Positions 26,778 through 35,531 of a DNA stretch of 52,813 nucleotides are shown piece after piece (positions within the stretch are counted from its first letter, which is position 1; each line of letters begins with the position of its first letter). Source of the DNA: Butyrivibrio sp. Lineage in GTDB: Bacteria > Bacillota > Clostridia > Lachnospirales > Lachnospiraceae. Location: the NCBI GenBank assembly GCA_024694565.1, contig JAILJR010000026.1, forward strand, positions 1-52,813. Direction: 5' to 3'. The notes under the pieces are model-generated. The model did not search any database and was not told where the DNA came from. It was given only the letters and a program-made list of their open reading frames with translations. The position numbers and the translations under genes were made by a program.

Positions 26778-29264
26778 ATGAATAACAAACTTTACAAGAT
26801 GATGAACTGGCCTGAGATTGAAGAGATTATCTATTCTGACGGTGACGATCCGCACAGGATACTGGGGGCCCATAAGGTGGGAAACAGCTACCTTATACAG
26901 GCATTTTATCCTGATGCGGAATCCATAAAGGTCTACATCGAGAATACCAAGAAGAGCTATGACATGGAGCTGGCAGATGAGGCCGGATTCTACGCTGTGA
27001 TAATTCCCTATGTAGACAAGCTCAAATACTATTATCTGATAAAGGACACGGATGGGAATGAGACAAAGGTCATCGATCCGTATGCATTTGGTTCTCTGAT
27101 GGACAGAGAAGACTTTATTAAGCTTGGAAGCGGCATTCATTTCCATATTTATGAAAAGCTCGGCGCTCACATGATGACAAGAGACGGGGTTCGCGGGACG
27201 CAGTTTGCTGTCTGGGCACCGTCAGCCTCAAGAGTCAGCGTTATCGGAGATTTTAACAGCTGGGATGGAAGGGTCTGCCAGATGCACAGGCTTGATCCGA
27301 TTGGCGTTTTTGAAATATTCGTACCTGCAGCACAGGCTGATGACGGCTATCAGTTTGAGATAAAGACAAGAAGCGGCAGGATCTTAAAGAGACCTGACCC
27401 CTATGCTACCAAGTCAAGAGGCGAAAACGGCATCATATCGGTGGTAAACGGTTCAGAACATATTAAGTGGACTGACGACAAATGGATTGCCGGAAGAAAG
27501 AAATTTGACAAGGACCGCGATCCGCTTTCAATCTGTGAGATATCACTGGAAAGCTTTGCAGGCCGCCATGAGGGCAAGAGCACCATGGAGGAGATCACAA
27601 GGGATGTGCTTGAGTATGTTCAGAACCATGGCTTTGACACAATTCAGCTGATGCCTGTAATGAAGCACCTTCCGGGGCATTTTTATCATGTGCTCAACTT
27701 CTTTGCGCTTGATGATACCTATGGCTCAACAGCTGATTTCATGAAATTTGTGGATGCCTGTCACAATGTCGGCATCCGTGTGATATTTGACTGGATTCCA
27801 ACATTTTTCCCAAGGGCGTCCTGCGGGCTCAATGACTTTGACGGCAGGGCCTTATATGAGTATGCTGATCCCAGAATCGGCATAAGGCCGAAGTCCGGAG
27901 ACCTGGTATTTGATTACGGCAGAAAGGAAGTGACCAATTTCCTTATAACCAATGCGCTTTACTGGCTTGAGACCTTCCATCTGGACGGAATCAGATGCTC
28001 TGATATATCAAGGATTCTTTATCTTGACTATGACAGGAAGCCGGGAGAATGGCTCCCCAACATTTACGGAGGAAATGAGAACCTTGAGGCTCTGGAGTTT
28101 CTCAAGCAGCTCACAACTGTTATACACAGATGCGATCCCGGAATCATTCTTGTCACAAAAGAGACAGCCTGCTGGCCTCATGTTACGGATGATATAGAAA
28201 ACGGTGGACTTGGCTTTGACTACAAGTGGAACAACGGCTGGTCAAGGGACTTCCTTTCATATATGGAAAATGATCCGCTGTTCAGGGCAGGTCATCACGA
28301 TGAGGTCACCTTCAGCCTTATTTACAGCTATACTGAGAGATTTATCCTGGCCTTTACCCATGAGGATCTGGAGAAGGGGCTTGAGGGACTGTATTACCTT
28401 ATGCCCGGTGATGCGTTCCAGAAGATGGCAAATCTCCGTCTTGCTGTGAGCTTTATGATGGTTCATCCCGGAAGAAAGCATCTTTACATGGAGCCGGATG
28501 CCCTGACTGTTGATCAGGCTGTATTCGTAGAGAATATGATAAAGAGCATGAACGATATCTACAGAAAGAAACCGGCACTTCATGTAATGGACAACAGTGA
28601 GAACGGATTTGAGTGGATAAACGTACTTGCATCTGACGACTGTATGCTTGCCTTTGTGAGAAAGACCGAAAATCCTGATGATATGCTGGTAGTAGTTGCC
28701 AATATGGCGGGAATAGACAGAGAATATGAGATAGGTGTTCCTGCCGACGGAAGATATACGGAGATATTCAACTCGGATCAGATTGAATACGGTGGAAACG
28801 GCATAATCAACAAGGACAGGATGGAAGCCAAGAGAAAAGAGATGGATGGAAGAAGCTACTCCATCACTGTCAAGATGGCTCCGCTTTCTCTCTCGCTATT
28901 CAGCTACACTCCTTACACTGAACAGGAAAAGAAGATCCGTGCTATCAGGGAAGAGGAGGAACTGAAGAAGGAGAAGGAAAAAGAAGAGAGACTTGCAGAG
29001 CTTCGAAAGAAGCAGAGTCTTGAGGAGGAACAGATACTCAAGAAACTCAAGCTCAAATATGAGAGAGAACTGATGGAACAGGAAAAGGCCATCGAGGAAA
29101 AGTACGAGAAAATTGAGGAAGAGAGAATCTGCAGTGTTGTATCTGAGGAGGCCATAAAGGGTGTGGCAAAGCAGGATGCCGAAAAGCCTGCTGCTGAAAA
29201 GAAGGCATCCTCCAAAAAGGCATCCGGTAAAAAAGCATCCTCCAAAAAGGCAGGTAATGAATAA
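26778..29264 (+). CDS. GlgB-like glycogen branching enzyme homologue, predicted catalytically inactive, with coiled-coil tail
   Basis: The order of domains is that of a branching enzyme: an N1 module (about residues 10-110), a CBM48 domain (about 135-230, FAVWAPSASRVSVIGDFNSW), a GH13 barrel (about 250-590) and a beta C-domain. The key residues differ from E. coli GlgB, always with the same offset of three. Nucleophile Asp405 is Ser408 (DGIRCSDIS), acid/base Glu458 is Lys461 (VTKETACWP), and Asp526 is Glu529 (THEDLEKG). The region I histidine is Phe343 (DWIPTFFP), and the GNEF motif is missing. A charged coiled coil (about 715-785) and a Lys/Ala/Ser tail follow. GGAGG before ATG 26778 sets the start (828 residues). 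A glycogen-binding scaffold is a reasonable guess. Confidence 0.88.
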   Translation: MNNKLYKMMNWPEIEEIIYSDGDDPHRILGAHKVGNSYLIQAFYPDAESIKVYIENTKKSYDMELADEAGFYAVIIPYVDKLKYYYLIKDTDGNETKVIDPYAFGSLMDREDFIKLGSGIHFHIYEKLGAHMMTRDGVRGTQFAVWAPSASRVSVIGDFNSWDGRVCQMHRLDPIGVFEIFVPAAQADDGYQFEIKTRSGRILKRPDPYATKSRGENGIISVVNGSEHIKWTDDKWIAGRKKFDKDRDPLSICEISLESFAGRHEGKSTMEEITRDVLEYVQNHGFDTIQLMPVMKHLPGHFYHVLNFFALDDTYGSTADFMKFVDACHNVGIRVIFDWIPTFFPRASCGLNDFDGRALYEYADPRIGIRPKSGDLVFDYGRKEVTNFLITNALYWLETFHLDGIRCSDISRILYLDYDRKPGEWLPNIYGGNENLEALEFLKQLTTVIHRCDPGIILVTKETACWPHVTDDIENGGLGFDYKWNNGWSRDFLSYMENDPLFRAGHHDEVTFSLIYSYTERFILAFTHEDLEKGLEGLYYLMPGDAFQKMANLRLAVSFMMVHPGRKHLYMEPDALTVDQAVFVENMIKSMNDIYRKKPALHVMDNSENGFEWINVLASDDCMLAFVRKTENPDDMLVVVANMAGIDREYEIGVPADGRYTEIFNSDQIEYGGNGIINKDRMEAKRKEMDGRSYSITVKMAPLSLSLFSYTPYTEQEKKIRAIREEEELKKEKEKEERLAELRKKQSLEEEQILKKLKLKYERELMEQEKAIEEKYEKIEEERICSVVSEEAIKGVAKQDAEKPAAEKKASSKKASGKKASSKKAGNE

Positions 29265-29296
29265 TGAATAAATTACACTTACGCTTGTAATTTTGC

Positions 29297-29331
29297 AAAG
29301 GGCACATTATAATAATTGATGTGCCCTTTTT
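29297..29331 (+). terminator. Terminator after the GlgB-like gene
   Basis: AAAGGGCACAT (29297-29307) pairs with ATGTGCCCTTT (29319-29329), followed by further T. It ends four bases before the tRNA gene. Confidence 0.88.
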
Positions 29332-29335
29332 ATAT

Positions 29336-29408
29336 GCTGGAATAGCGCAGTCGGTAGCGCAACTGATTCGTAATCAGTAGGTCGAGGGTTCAAGTCCCTT
29401 TTCCAGCT
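29336..29408 (+). tRNA. tRNA-Thr (anticodon CGT)
   Basis: A full cloverleaf is visible. The acceptor stem GCTGGAA (29336-29342) pairs with TTCCAGC (29401-29407). The D stem is GCGC/GCGC, the anticodon stem ACTGA/TCAGT has loop TTCGTAA (anticodon CGT at 29369-29371), and the T stem GAGGG/CCCTT has loop TTCAAGT. The base at the discriminator position is T, and CCA is not encoded (CGA follows). It reads the threonine codon ACG. Confidence 0.95.
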
Positions 29409-29416
29409 CGATTTAT

Positions 29417-29446
29417 GATGACATCAGACAGATGTCATCTTTTTTT
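29417..29446 (+). terminator. Terminator after tRNA-Thr
   Basis: A perfect 9-bp stem (29417-29425 with 29431-29439), loop AGACA, followed by seven T. It ends the tRNA transcript before the apt promoter. Confidence 0.92.
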
Positions 29447-29468
29447 GGTGCATTTTGTTTTAAATATA

Positions 29469-29477
29469 TGATATAAT
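29469..29477 (+). promoter_or_regulatory. Extended -10 promoter for apt-rel
   Basis: TGATATAAT (TG at 29469, TATAAT at 29472-29477) is a perfect extended -10, 66 bases before the apt ATG. The -35 position (about 29449) is poor, as is common for extended -10 promoters. Confidence 0.55.
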
Positions 29478-29543
29478 GGTATGTCGGAAACTTTTGTCTG
29501 GCACATTGTGAGACTAATTCTTGTGCATAGGGGGATTAAAATT

Positions 29544-30068
29544 ATGAAGGAACTTAAAGATTACGTTCGCACTATACCGGATTTTCCTGAGCCCGGCATC
29601 ATGTTCAGAGATATCACAAGCGTACTTCAGGATGCTGACGGGTTTAAGCTCGCTATAGATAAAATGCTGGAAATGATTAGTGATCTTGATTTTGATGCAG
29701 TTCTTGGAGCAGAATCGAGAGGCTTCATCTTCAGTGCTCCAATTGCGTATAACAGAGGCAAGGCTCTTGTTCCGGTCAGGAAGAAGGGCAAGCTTCCATG
29801 CGAGACTATAGAGGTTTCCTATGACCTTGAGTATGGCAAGGCCACACTTGAGATTCACAAGGATGCAATCAAACCTGGACAGAAGGTCTTGCTTGTAGAT
29901 GATCTTATGGCTACCGGAGGTACAATAGAGGCTATGACCAAGCTTGTTGAGAGCCTTGGCGGTGAGGTTGCAGGAATACTTGTACTCATGGAGCTTAAGG
30001 GACTCAAGGGAAGAGAGAGACTCAGCAAATACAGGCTGGACGCAGCTCTTAGCTATGAAGGGAAGTAA
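29544..30068 (+). CDS. apt: Adenine phosphoribosyltransferase
   Basis: This purine salvage enzyme makes AMP from adenine and PRPP in the cytoplasm. The 174-residue length is typical. It opens with DYVRTIPDFPEPGIMFRDIT, has the ESRGFIF motif, and carries the PRPP-binding loop VLLVDDLMATGGT. GGGGGAT lies about eight bases before ATG 29544; the frame open from 29481 begins next to the -10 box and has no ribosome site. The gene order apt, rel, MBL hydrolase, hemZ is common in Clostridia and supports an operon starting at the promoter near 29470. Confidence 0.97.
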   Translation: MKELKDYVRTIPDFPEPGIMFRDITSVLQDADGFKLAIDKMLEMISDLDFDAVLGAESRGFIFSAPIAYNRGKALVPVRKKGKLPCETIEVSYDLEYGKATLEIHKDAIKPGQKVLLVDDLMATGGTIEAMTKLVESLGGEVAGILVLMELKGLKGRERLSKYRLDAALSYEGK

Positions 30069-30074
30069 TATTTG

Positions 30075-32357
30075 ATGGTACAGCGCTTCGATGATGGAAA
30101 AATTGAAGCCATTGAGGAGTTTCAGTCACCTGACAGCCTTTATGAGGGACTTATCCAGAGAGTGAGGAAATACCACCCGTCTGATGATATCACACTCATT
30201 GAAAAAGCCTATAATCAGGCGTATGAAGCCCACAAGGGACAGTTGCGCAAATCGGGGGAGCCATATATAATTCACCCCCTGTGCGTAGGAATAATCCTTG
30301 CTGATCTGGAGATGGACAAAGAGACCATAGCAGCAGGGCTTCTTCATGATGTCGTAGAAGATACAATTTGTACCAAGGAAGAAATAGAAGAATGCTTCGG
30401 AGCTGATGTTGCTCTCTTGGTAGATGGCGTTACCAAGCTGACAGCTCTTCAGCTCACAACTGATATGGCCAGCAAGACTCCCGGACAGAATGATATGCAG
30501 GCCCAGAATCTGCGCAAAATGTTTCTTGCCATGGCCAAGGATATAAGAGTAATACTTATCAAGCTGGCAGACAGGCTGCACAATATGCGCACCCTGACCC
30601 ATATGCCTCCGGAGAAGCAGCAGAGAATAGCCCAGGAGACGCTGGATATCTATTCGCCAATTGCCGGAAGGCTTGGTATCAGCAGGATCAAGGTAGAACT
30701 CGATGATCTTTCTCTCAAGTATCTTTATCCCGATGTATACAGAGAGCTGGTGGACAAGGTTGCCATCAGAAAGAACGAGAGGGAGCGATATGTCGAGGAA
30801 ATCTGCGACAATGTACGCGATGCCATAACTGAGGCCGGGATAAAGGGCGAGGTAAACGGAAGGGTCAAGCACTTTTTCAGCATTTACAAGAAGATGCGCA
30901 ATCAGAACAAGACCCTTGATCAGATCTATGACCTGTTTGCTATCAGGATAATAGTCGATACGGTTAAAGACTGCTATGCAGCTCTTGGCGTGATCCATGA
31001 GCTCTACAAGCCTATTCCCGGAAGATTCAAGGATTATATTGCAATGCCCAAGCCCAATATGTATCAGTCGTTACACACGACACTTATCGGGCAGACAGGA
31101 CAGCCCTTCGAGATTCAGATAAGAACCTACGACATGCACAGGGCTGCGGAATACGGTATTGCTGCACATTGGAAATATAAAGAGACTTCAGACGGCAAGA
31201 AGGCCGAAGAGGGTGAGGAGGAGAAGCTAACATGGCTTCGCCAGATTCTTGAATGGCAACAGGATCTGTCCGACAATCAGGAATTCATGAGCCTTCTAAA
31301 GAGCGACCTGAATCTCTTTTCTGAGGATGTCTATTGCTTTACTCCGACGGGAGAGGTCAAGAATCTTCCGGCCGGTTCAACGCCGATTGACTTTGCCTAC
31401 AGCATTCACAGTGCGGTCGGCAACAAGATGGTAGGAGCCAAGGTAAACGGCAAGCTTGTTCCTATAGATTACAAGATTCAGAACGGCGACCGAATTGAAG
31501 TTCTGACAAATCAGAATTCAAAGGGGCCCAGCAGAGACTGGCTCTCCATATGCAAGTCTACATCAACCAAAAACAAGATTAATCAGTGGTTCAGACATGA
31601 GCTCAAGGAAGAAAACATAGTCAAGGGCAAGGAGCTTCTGATTGAGTATTGCAAGAGTAAGGGAATTGATTATTATTCTATAGCCAAGCCCGAGTATCAG
31701 GCGGCGGTCACAAGAAAGTACGGCTTCCACGACTGGGATGCAGTCCTTGCTGCCGTAGGCCATGGCGGACTCAAAGAGGGTCAGGTCATAAACAAGATAC
31801 TTGAGCTTGGAGATAAAGATCACAAGAGAGACATCACGGATGAGGAAGTTCTTGCTGCAGTTGCCGAGTCGAATGTAACGCCGCAGGTTTCCGGCTCTGA
31901 CAATGCGATTATTGTCAAGGGCGTACACGATGTTGCCGTGAGATTCTCAAGATGCTGCAATCCTGTTCCGGGTGATGACATATGTGGCTTCGTCACAAGA
32001 GGAAGGGGAGTTTCCATACACAGGCGTGACTGCATAAATGTTGTCAAGATGCAGGAATCTGACAGGACAAGGCTTATAGAGGCAAGATGGCAGTCTGATT
32101 CTGCTCACGGCGGCGGAAGATATGCAGCCACTATCAAGATTTTTGCAAATAACAGACATGGTCTTCTTGCTGATGTTTCCAGAGCTCTCACTGAGAAGGA
32201 TATCGACATCCTGTCAATGAATACCAGAACCAGCAAACAGGGGCTTGCAACCATGGAGACTTCCTTCCAGGTAGCGTCCAGGGATCAGCTGAGGGAGATT
32301 GTTGACAAGATCAGACAGATTGACAGCGTTATCGACATTGAAAGGACTACGGGCTGA
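30075..32357 (+). CDS. rel: Bifunctional (p)ppGpp synthetase/hydrolase (Rel)
   Basis: The protein makes and degrades the alarmone (p)ppGpp in the stringent response. It has 760 residues and the full long-RSH layout. The HD hydrolase domain contains His91-Asp92 in LLHDVVEDT, followed by RLHNMRT. The synthetase domain has GRFKDYIAMPKPNMYQSLHTT, and the TGS domain has VYCFTPTGEVKNLPAGSTPIDFA. A conserved Cys-Cys region (RFSRCCNPVPGD) and a C-terminal ACT domain complete it. Both enzymatic centres look intact. The start is ATG 30075 after GAAGGGAAG; a TTG just before is possible. It begins six bases after apt and its stop overlaps the next ATG. Confidence 0.96.
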   Translation: MVQRFDDGKIEAIEEFQSPDSLYEGLIQRVRKYHPSDDITLIEKAYNQAYEAHKGQLRKSGEPYIIHPLCVGIILADLEMDKETIAAGLLHDVVEDTICTKEEIEECFGADVALLVDGVTKLTALQLTTDMASKTPGQNDMQAQNLRKMFLAMAKDIRVILIKLADRLHNMRTLTHMPPEKQQRIAQETLDIYSPIAGRLGISRIKVELDDLSLKYLYPDVYRELVDKVAIRKNERERYVEEICDNVRDAITEAGIKGEVNGRVKHFFSIYKKMRNQNKTLDQIYDLFAIRIIVDTVKDCYAALGVIHELYKPIPGRFKDYIAMPKPNMYQSLHTTLIGQTGQPFEIQIRTYDMHRAAEYGIAAHWKYKETSDGKKAEEGEEEKLTWLRQILEWQQDLSDNQEFMSLLKSDLNLFSEDVYCFTPTGEVKNLPAGSTPIDFAYSIHSAVGNKMVGAKVNGKLVPIDYKIQNGDRIEVLTNQNSKGPSRDWLSICKSTSTKNKINQWFRHELKEENIVKGKELLIEYCKSKGIDYYSIAKPEYQAAVTRKYGFHDWDAVLAAVGHGGLKEGQVINKILELGDKDHKRDITDEEVLAAVAESNVTPQVSGSDNAIIVKGVHDVAVRFSRCCNPVPGDDICGFVTRGRGVSIHRRDCINVVKMQESDRTRLIEARWQSDSAHGGGRYAATIKIFANNRHGLLADVSRALTEKDIDILSMNTRTSKQGLATMETSFQVASRDQLREIVDKIRQIDSVIDIERTTG

Positions 32358-33013
32358 TGGCTGATAATAAGATTCAGGTCGGAATGTTCACACTGGGCAT
32401 GGTCGCAACCAACTGCTACTTTTTGTTCAGGGACAATTCCGAGGATGCTGATGGGTACCTGCACTGCATATTTGTGGATCCGGCAGACAAGGGTGAGAGA
32501 ATCTTTAATGCTCTTGAGGAAAAGAAGATAAAGGTGGATCTTATTCTTTTAACTCATGGACATTTCGATCACATCGGAGGTGTAAAGAAACTAAAAGAGC
32601 TGTCAGGCGCTAAGGCTGGCTGCTACATTAAAGAGCAGGCACTGTGTGGTGACCCTTATCTTAATTGCGGCAATGACTACGGAATGAATGTAACTGTTAC
32701 TCCGGACATTTTTTATGAGGACGGGGGGCTGATAACAGCGGCAGGTATGACCGGAAAGCTCCTTGCAACACCCGGGCATACATCAGGAAGCTGCTGCTTT
32801 TACTTTGAGGAAGACGGGATTCTCATCAGCGGAGATACTCTGTTTGAGGAATCCGTTGGAAGGACGGATTTTCCGACAGGCTCTACCTCTGAGCTGATAA
32901 ATTCCGTTAAGGAGAAGCTCTTTTGCCTTCCGGATGAAACAATTGTTTATCCCGGACACGGTGAGATCACCACGATAGGCCATGAGAAGCTTTACAATCC
33001 ATTTATTATCTGA
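32357..33013 (+). CDS. MBL-fold metallo-hydrolase (glyoxalase II-like)
   Basis: The 218-residue cytoplasmic protein has the metallo-beta-lactamase fold with the metal motif THGHFDHIGG, a later His in ATPGHTSGS, the Asp of ISGDTLFEESVGRTDFPTGS and a final PGHG. Such small proteins are often annotated as hydroxyacylglutathione hydrolase-like, but the real substrate is usually unknown. It overlaps the rel stop by one base (TGATG) and lies in the usual apt-rel-MBL-hemZ order of Clostridia, so it is surely co-translated with rel. Nothing in the sequence reveals a specific partner. Confidence 0.9.
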   Translation: MADNKIQVGMFTLGMVATNCYFLFRDNSEDADGYLHCIFVDPADKGERIFNALEEKKIKVDLILLTHGHFDHIGGVKKLKELSGAKAGCYIKEQALCGDPYLNCGNDYGMNVTVTPDIFYEDGGLITAAGMTGKLLATPGHTSGSCCFYFEEDGILISGDTLFEESVGRTDFPTGSTSELINSVKEKLFCLPDETIVYPGHGEITTIGHEKLYNPFII

Positions 33014-33019
33014 AGAAAA

Positions 33020-34435
33020 ATGCAATTAATATACATTAAAGAAGATAAATACCAATATGACATCCATTCTCTCTACAAGGCTTTTTATCCGGATCAGGAT
33101 GTGAAGGTTGTTGTAGGCAAGAGCGGAACGGCAGATCTATCAGGACTGGATATTTCAGCTTCGGATGAAATATCCTTTATTGATGTCAAAAAGAGTAAAA
33201 ATGATCTAAAGAGAGATATCTATTTAGAGCTTTCCGGGAAAACCGGGAAAATACTTCCCTGGGGGGATCTCACCGGGATCCGTCCGACAAGGATTGCAAT
33301 GAACCTCATAGAAGAGGGGAAGAGCGATGAGGAAATTGCTGACTATATGAAGAATACATACCTGGTCAGCGATGAGAAGACAAGGCTTGCTATTGATATA
33401 GCAAGAAGGGAGAAAAGGATCCTTTCGAATATTGATTATGAGAACGGCTACAGCCTGTACATAGGAATCCCTTTTTGTCCTACAACCTGTCTTTACTGCT
33501 CCTTTACATCTTATCCCATAGGCAGATTTAAGGGGATGGTTGGTGACTATATCACCTGCCTTGAGAAGGAAATTGATTATGTTGCCGGTGACTTTGAGGG
33601 AAAGGTGCCGGATACTGTCTATATAGGTGGGGGGACTCCGACTACGCTTGAGCCGGATGAGATGAGACGTCTGATATGGTATCTTCGCTCAAAGGTGGAT
33701 CTTTCTCATATAAAGGAGTTCACCGTGGAGTCCGGAAGACCGGATTCCTTCACAAAAGACAAGCTAAGGGCGATGAAGGAAATGGGAGTTACCCGTATTT
33801 CTGTCAACCCGCAGACCATGAATGATGAAACTCTGAGACTCATAGGAAGGCAGCATACTGTAGCAGAGCTGATCGATGCCTTTCACATGGCAAGAGACGA
33901 GGGCTTTGATAACATAAACATGGATATTATCCTGGGTCTCCCCGGAGAAGATGCCGGTGATGTGGCTCATACTATGATGGAGATAGAAAAGCTTGCGCCT
34001 GACGATCTTACAGTCCACTCGCTGGCAATAAAGCGTGGCTCGAGACTCTACGAGGTAATCAGACAGAAGGAGTTAAGCGGCGAGGTTAAGCATACTCTTC
34101 AAGAGTCAATTAACAATACAGAAGAGATGATGAAGATAGCTGCTGAAGGTGCAGCGGCAATGGGGCTCAAACCCTACTATTTATACAGACAGAAGAATAT
34201 AAGCGGCAATTTTGAAAATACCGGATATGCAAAGGAAGGCAGGGCCGGCATTTACAATATACTCATAAATGAAGAAGTACAGTCGATAGTTGCCCTTGGC
34301 GCAGGAACTGTTACCAAGAGGGTGTTCGGCGAGGCCGGCAGGATAGAGCGGTGCGACAATGTAAAGGATGTAAAGCTGTACATTGACTGCTGTGATGAAA
34401 TGATAGAAAGAAAGCGCAGACTTTTTGCACTTTAA
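33020..34435 (+). CDS. hemZ: Coproporphyrinogen dehydrogenase-like radical SAM protein HemZ
   Basis: This 471-residue radical SAM protein resembles HemZ, which is annotated as oxygen-independent coproporphyrinogen oxidase. The iron-sulfur ligands are Cys153, Cys157 and Cys160 in FCPTTCLYCSF. IGGGTPTTLEPDE and the NPQTMNDETLRLIGRQHT region follow as in HemN/HemZ relatives, and a C-terminal HemN-like domain ends the protein. The N-terminal 150 residues are the extra HemZ part. Other family members act in heme uptake or as chaperones, so the reaction is not proven, and no other heme genes are nearby. The ribosome site is weak (GAAG). The gene lies six bases after the MBL gene. Confidence 0.9.
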   Translation: MQLIYIKEDKYQYDIHSLYKAFYPDQDVKVVVGKSGTADLSGLDISASDEISFIDVKKSKNDLKRDIYLELSGKTGKILPWGDLTGIRPTRIAMNLIEEGKSDEEIADYMKNTYLVSDEKTRLAIDIARREKRILSNIDYENGYSLYIGIPFCPTTCLYCSFTSYPIGRFKGMVGDYITCLEKEIDYVAGDFEGKVPDTVYIGGGTPTTLEPDEMRRLIWYLRSKVDLSHIKEFTVESGRPDSFTKDKLRAMKEMGVTRISVNPQTMNDETLRLIGRQHTVAELIDAFHMARDEGFDNINMDIILGLPGEDAGDVAHTMMEIEKLAPDDLTVHSLAIKRGSRLYEVIRQKELSGEVKHTLQESINNTEEMMKIAAEGAAAMGLKPYYLYRQKNISGNFENTGYAKEGRAGIYNILINEEVQSIVALGAGTVTKRVFGEAGRIERCDNVKDVKLYIDCCDEMIERKRRLFAL

Positions 34436-34448
34436 TGATGGGGGAGTC

Positions 34449-35471
34449 TTGAAAAGAGATTTGCTGTGTAAGTCCAAATTCATAGCAGCATTTATGTGTC
34501 CGGTTCTGGCCCTGTGCGGATGCGGAGCGTTTGATATTACCTATTTTCATCAGATGAATGACGCAGAGCTTTCTGAAATTACTGTGGCGATAAAGGATGC
34601 AGAAGGTTATGAGATGGAGGATATTGTGGCAGAGGATGTCAGACTGACCGCAAATGCCGGTGTGACAGGAGGTAGTGACGACGGTAAAGAGGCATATATA
34701 CCTCAGGGCGCGGGAGTCTTTTCCTGGGATCACATTCCGGGCAGGGATGATATAAACTGTATGCTGGAAAACGGAATATCTGAAATATATCAGTACATGA
34801 AGCCTGAATACTCAGACATGAGTGTAAAGAAATTTCTGGAGAGCATGGATGAGCTTGACATAAGTGTTTACATTCTTGACGGAGAGCCTGAGTGGTGCTA
34901 CGAGAGCGGATATCAGGGTATGGCAGAGTGCCTTGACAGAGTCCGGAACTGGAACAGTTTAGTCGAAAAGGATCAGAGAATCAAAGGGGTAATATATGAT
35001 ATGGAGCCATATGTGCTGGATAAATGGCACAGCACTCCGGACCAGATCCTTGAAGAATATGTTTCCAATGTGATCAGGATCAAAGAGGAAGCTGGAAGGG
35101 ATGAAAATCCACTCAGGATATACTTCTGTATTCCTTACACCTATGACATTACCGGTAAGGAAAATACACTTCGGTCAGTGATAAGAGAATCTGACGGAGT
35201 TTTTGTCATGAATTATTTCAAGGGTAAGGAAATAGATCATATCTCCACAGAGGTTGCACTTTGCAGCCTGTATGAGAAGCGCATTGTCAATATCTACGAG
35301 CTGCAGCCGGGGCTTCTTTCCCAGACTACGGACACTATAACCTATTATCGCGACGGACTTGGAGCTCTTAGAGACAATTACAGACAGCTTCGGGATGCTT
35401 ACCCGGACAGCAATATTGGACTTGCCTATCATACACTTGAATATTTAAGAGTACTTTCAATTTCTGAATGA
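34449..35471 (+). CDS. Putative lipoprotein of unknown function
   Basis: I do not recognise the family. The N-terminus has basic residues, a hydrophobic stretch (FIAAFMCPVLAL) and a cysteine in a lipobox-like LCGC, so export and lipid anchoring are likely. The rest (about 310 residues) is soluble and acidic. It has blocks such as GVFSWDHIPGRDDINCM, KGVIYDMEPYVLDKWH and SNIGLAYHTLEYLRVL that suggest an alpha/beta barrel, possibly glycosidase-like, but no catalytic pair can be named. The start is unclear: TTG 34425, TTG 34449 and TTG 34461 are all in frame, and GGGGGAG lies close before 34449. It overlaps or abuts hemZ and ends 60 bases before trpS. Confidence 0.6.
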   Translation: MKRDLLCKSKFIAAFMCPVLALCGCGAFDITYFHQMNDAELSEITVAIKDAEGYEMEDIVAEDVRLTANAGVTGGSDDGKEAYIPQGAGVFSWDHIPGRDDINCMLENGISEIYQYMKPEYSDMSVKKFLESMDELDISVYILDGEPEWCYESGYQGMAECLDRVRNWNSLVEKDQRIKGVIYDMEPYVLDKWHSTPDQILEEYVSNVIRIKEEAGRDENPLRIYFCIPYTYDITGKENTLRSVIRESDGVFVMNYFKGKEIDHISTEVALCSLYEKRIVNIYELQPGLLSQTTDTITYYRDGLGALRDNYRQLRDAYPDSNIGLAYHTLEYLRVLSISE

Positions 35472-35531
35472 TCCATGGAGATTGTTTTATTAGTAGTTTC
35501 TAAAATAGCGTTTAATGAGGAGGAAAAAGAT

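Noticed and set aside
28913..29245. 110-residue minus-strand frame opposite the GlgB-like tail
   Set aside because: The Ser/Phe-rich product is the expected antisense reading of Lys/Glu-rich codons, with no ribosome site or promoter.
35472..35531. T-box or attenuator leader for trpS
   Set aside because: The spacer is only 60 bases with no T-box sequence or competing hairpins. Leaders of leuB, ilvD and ilvB were also checked without finding a T-box.
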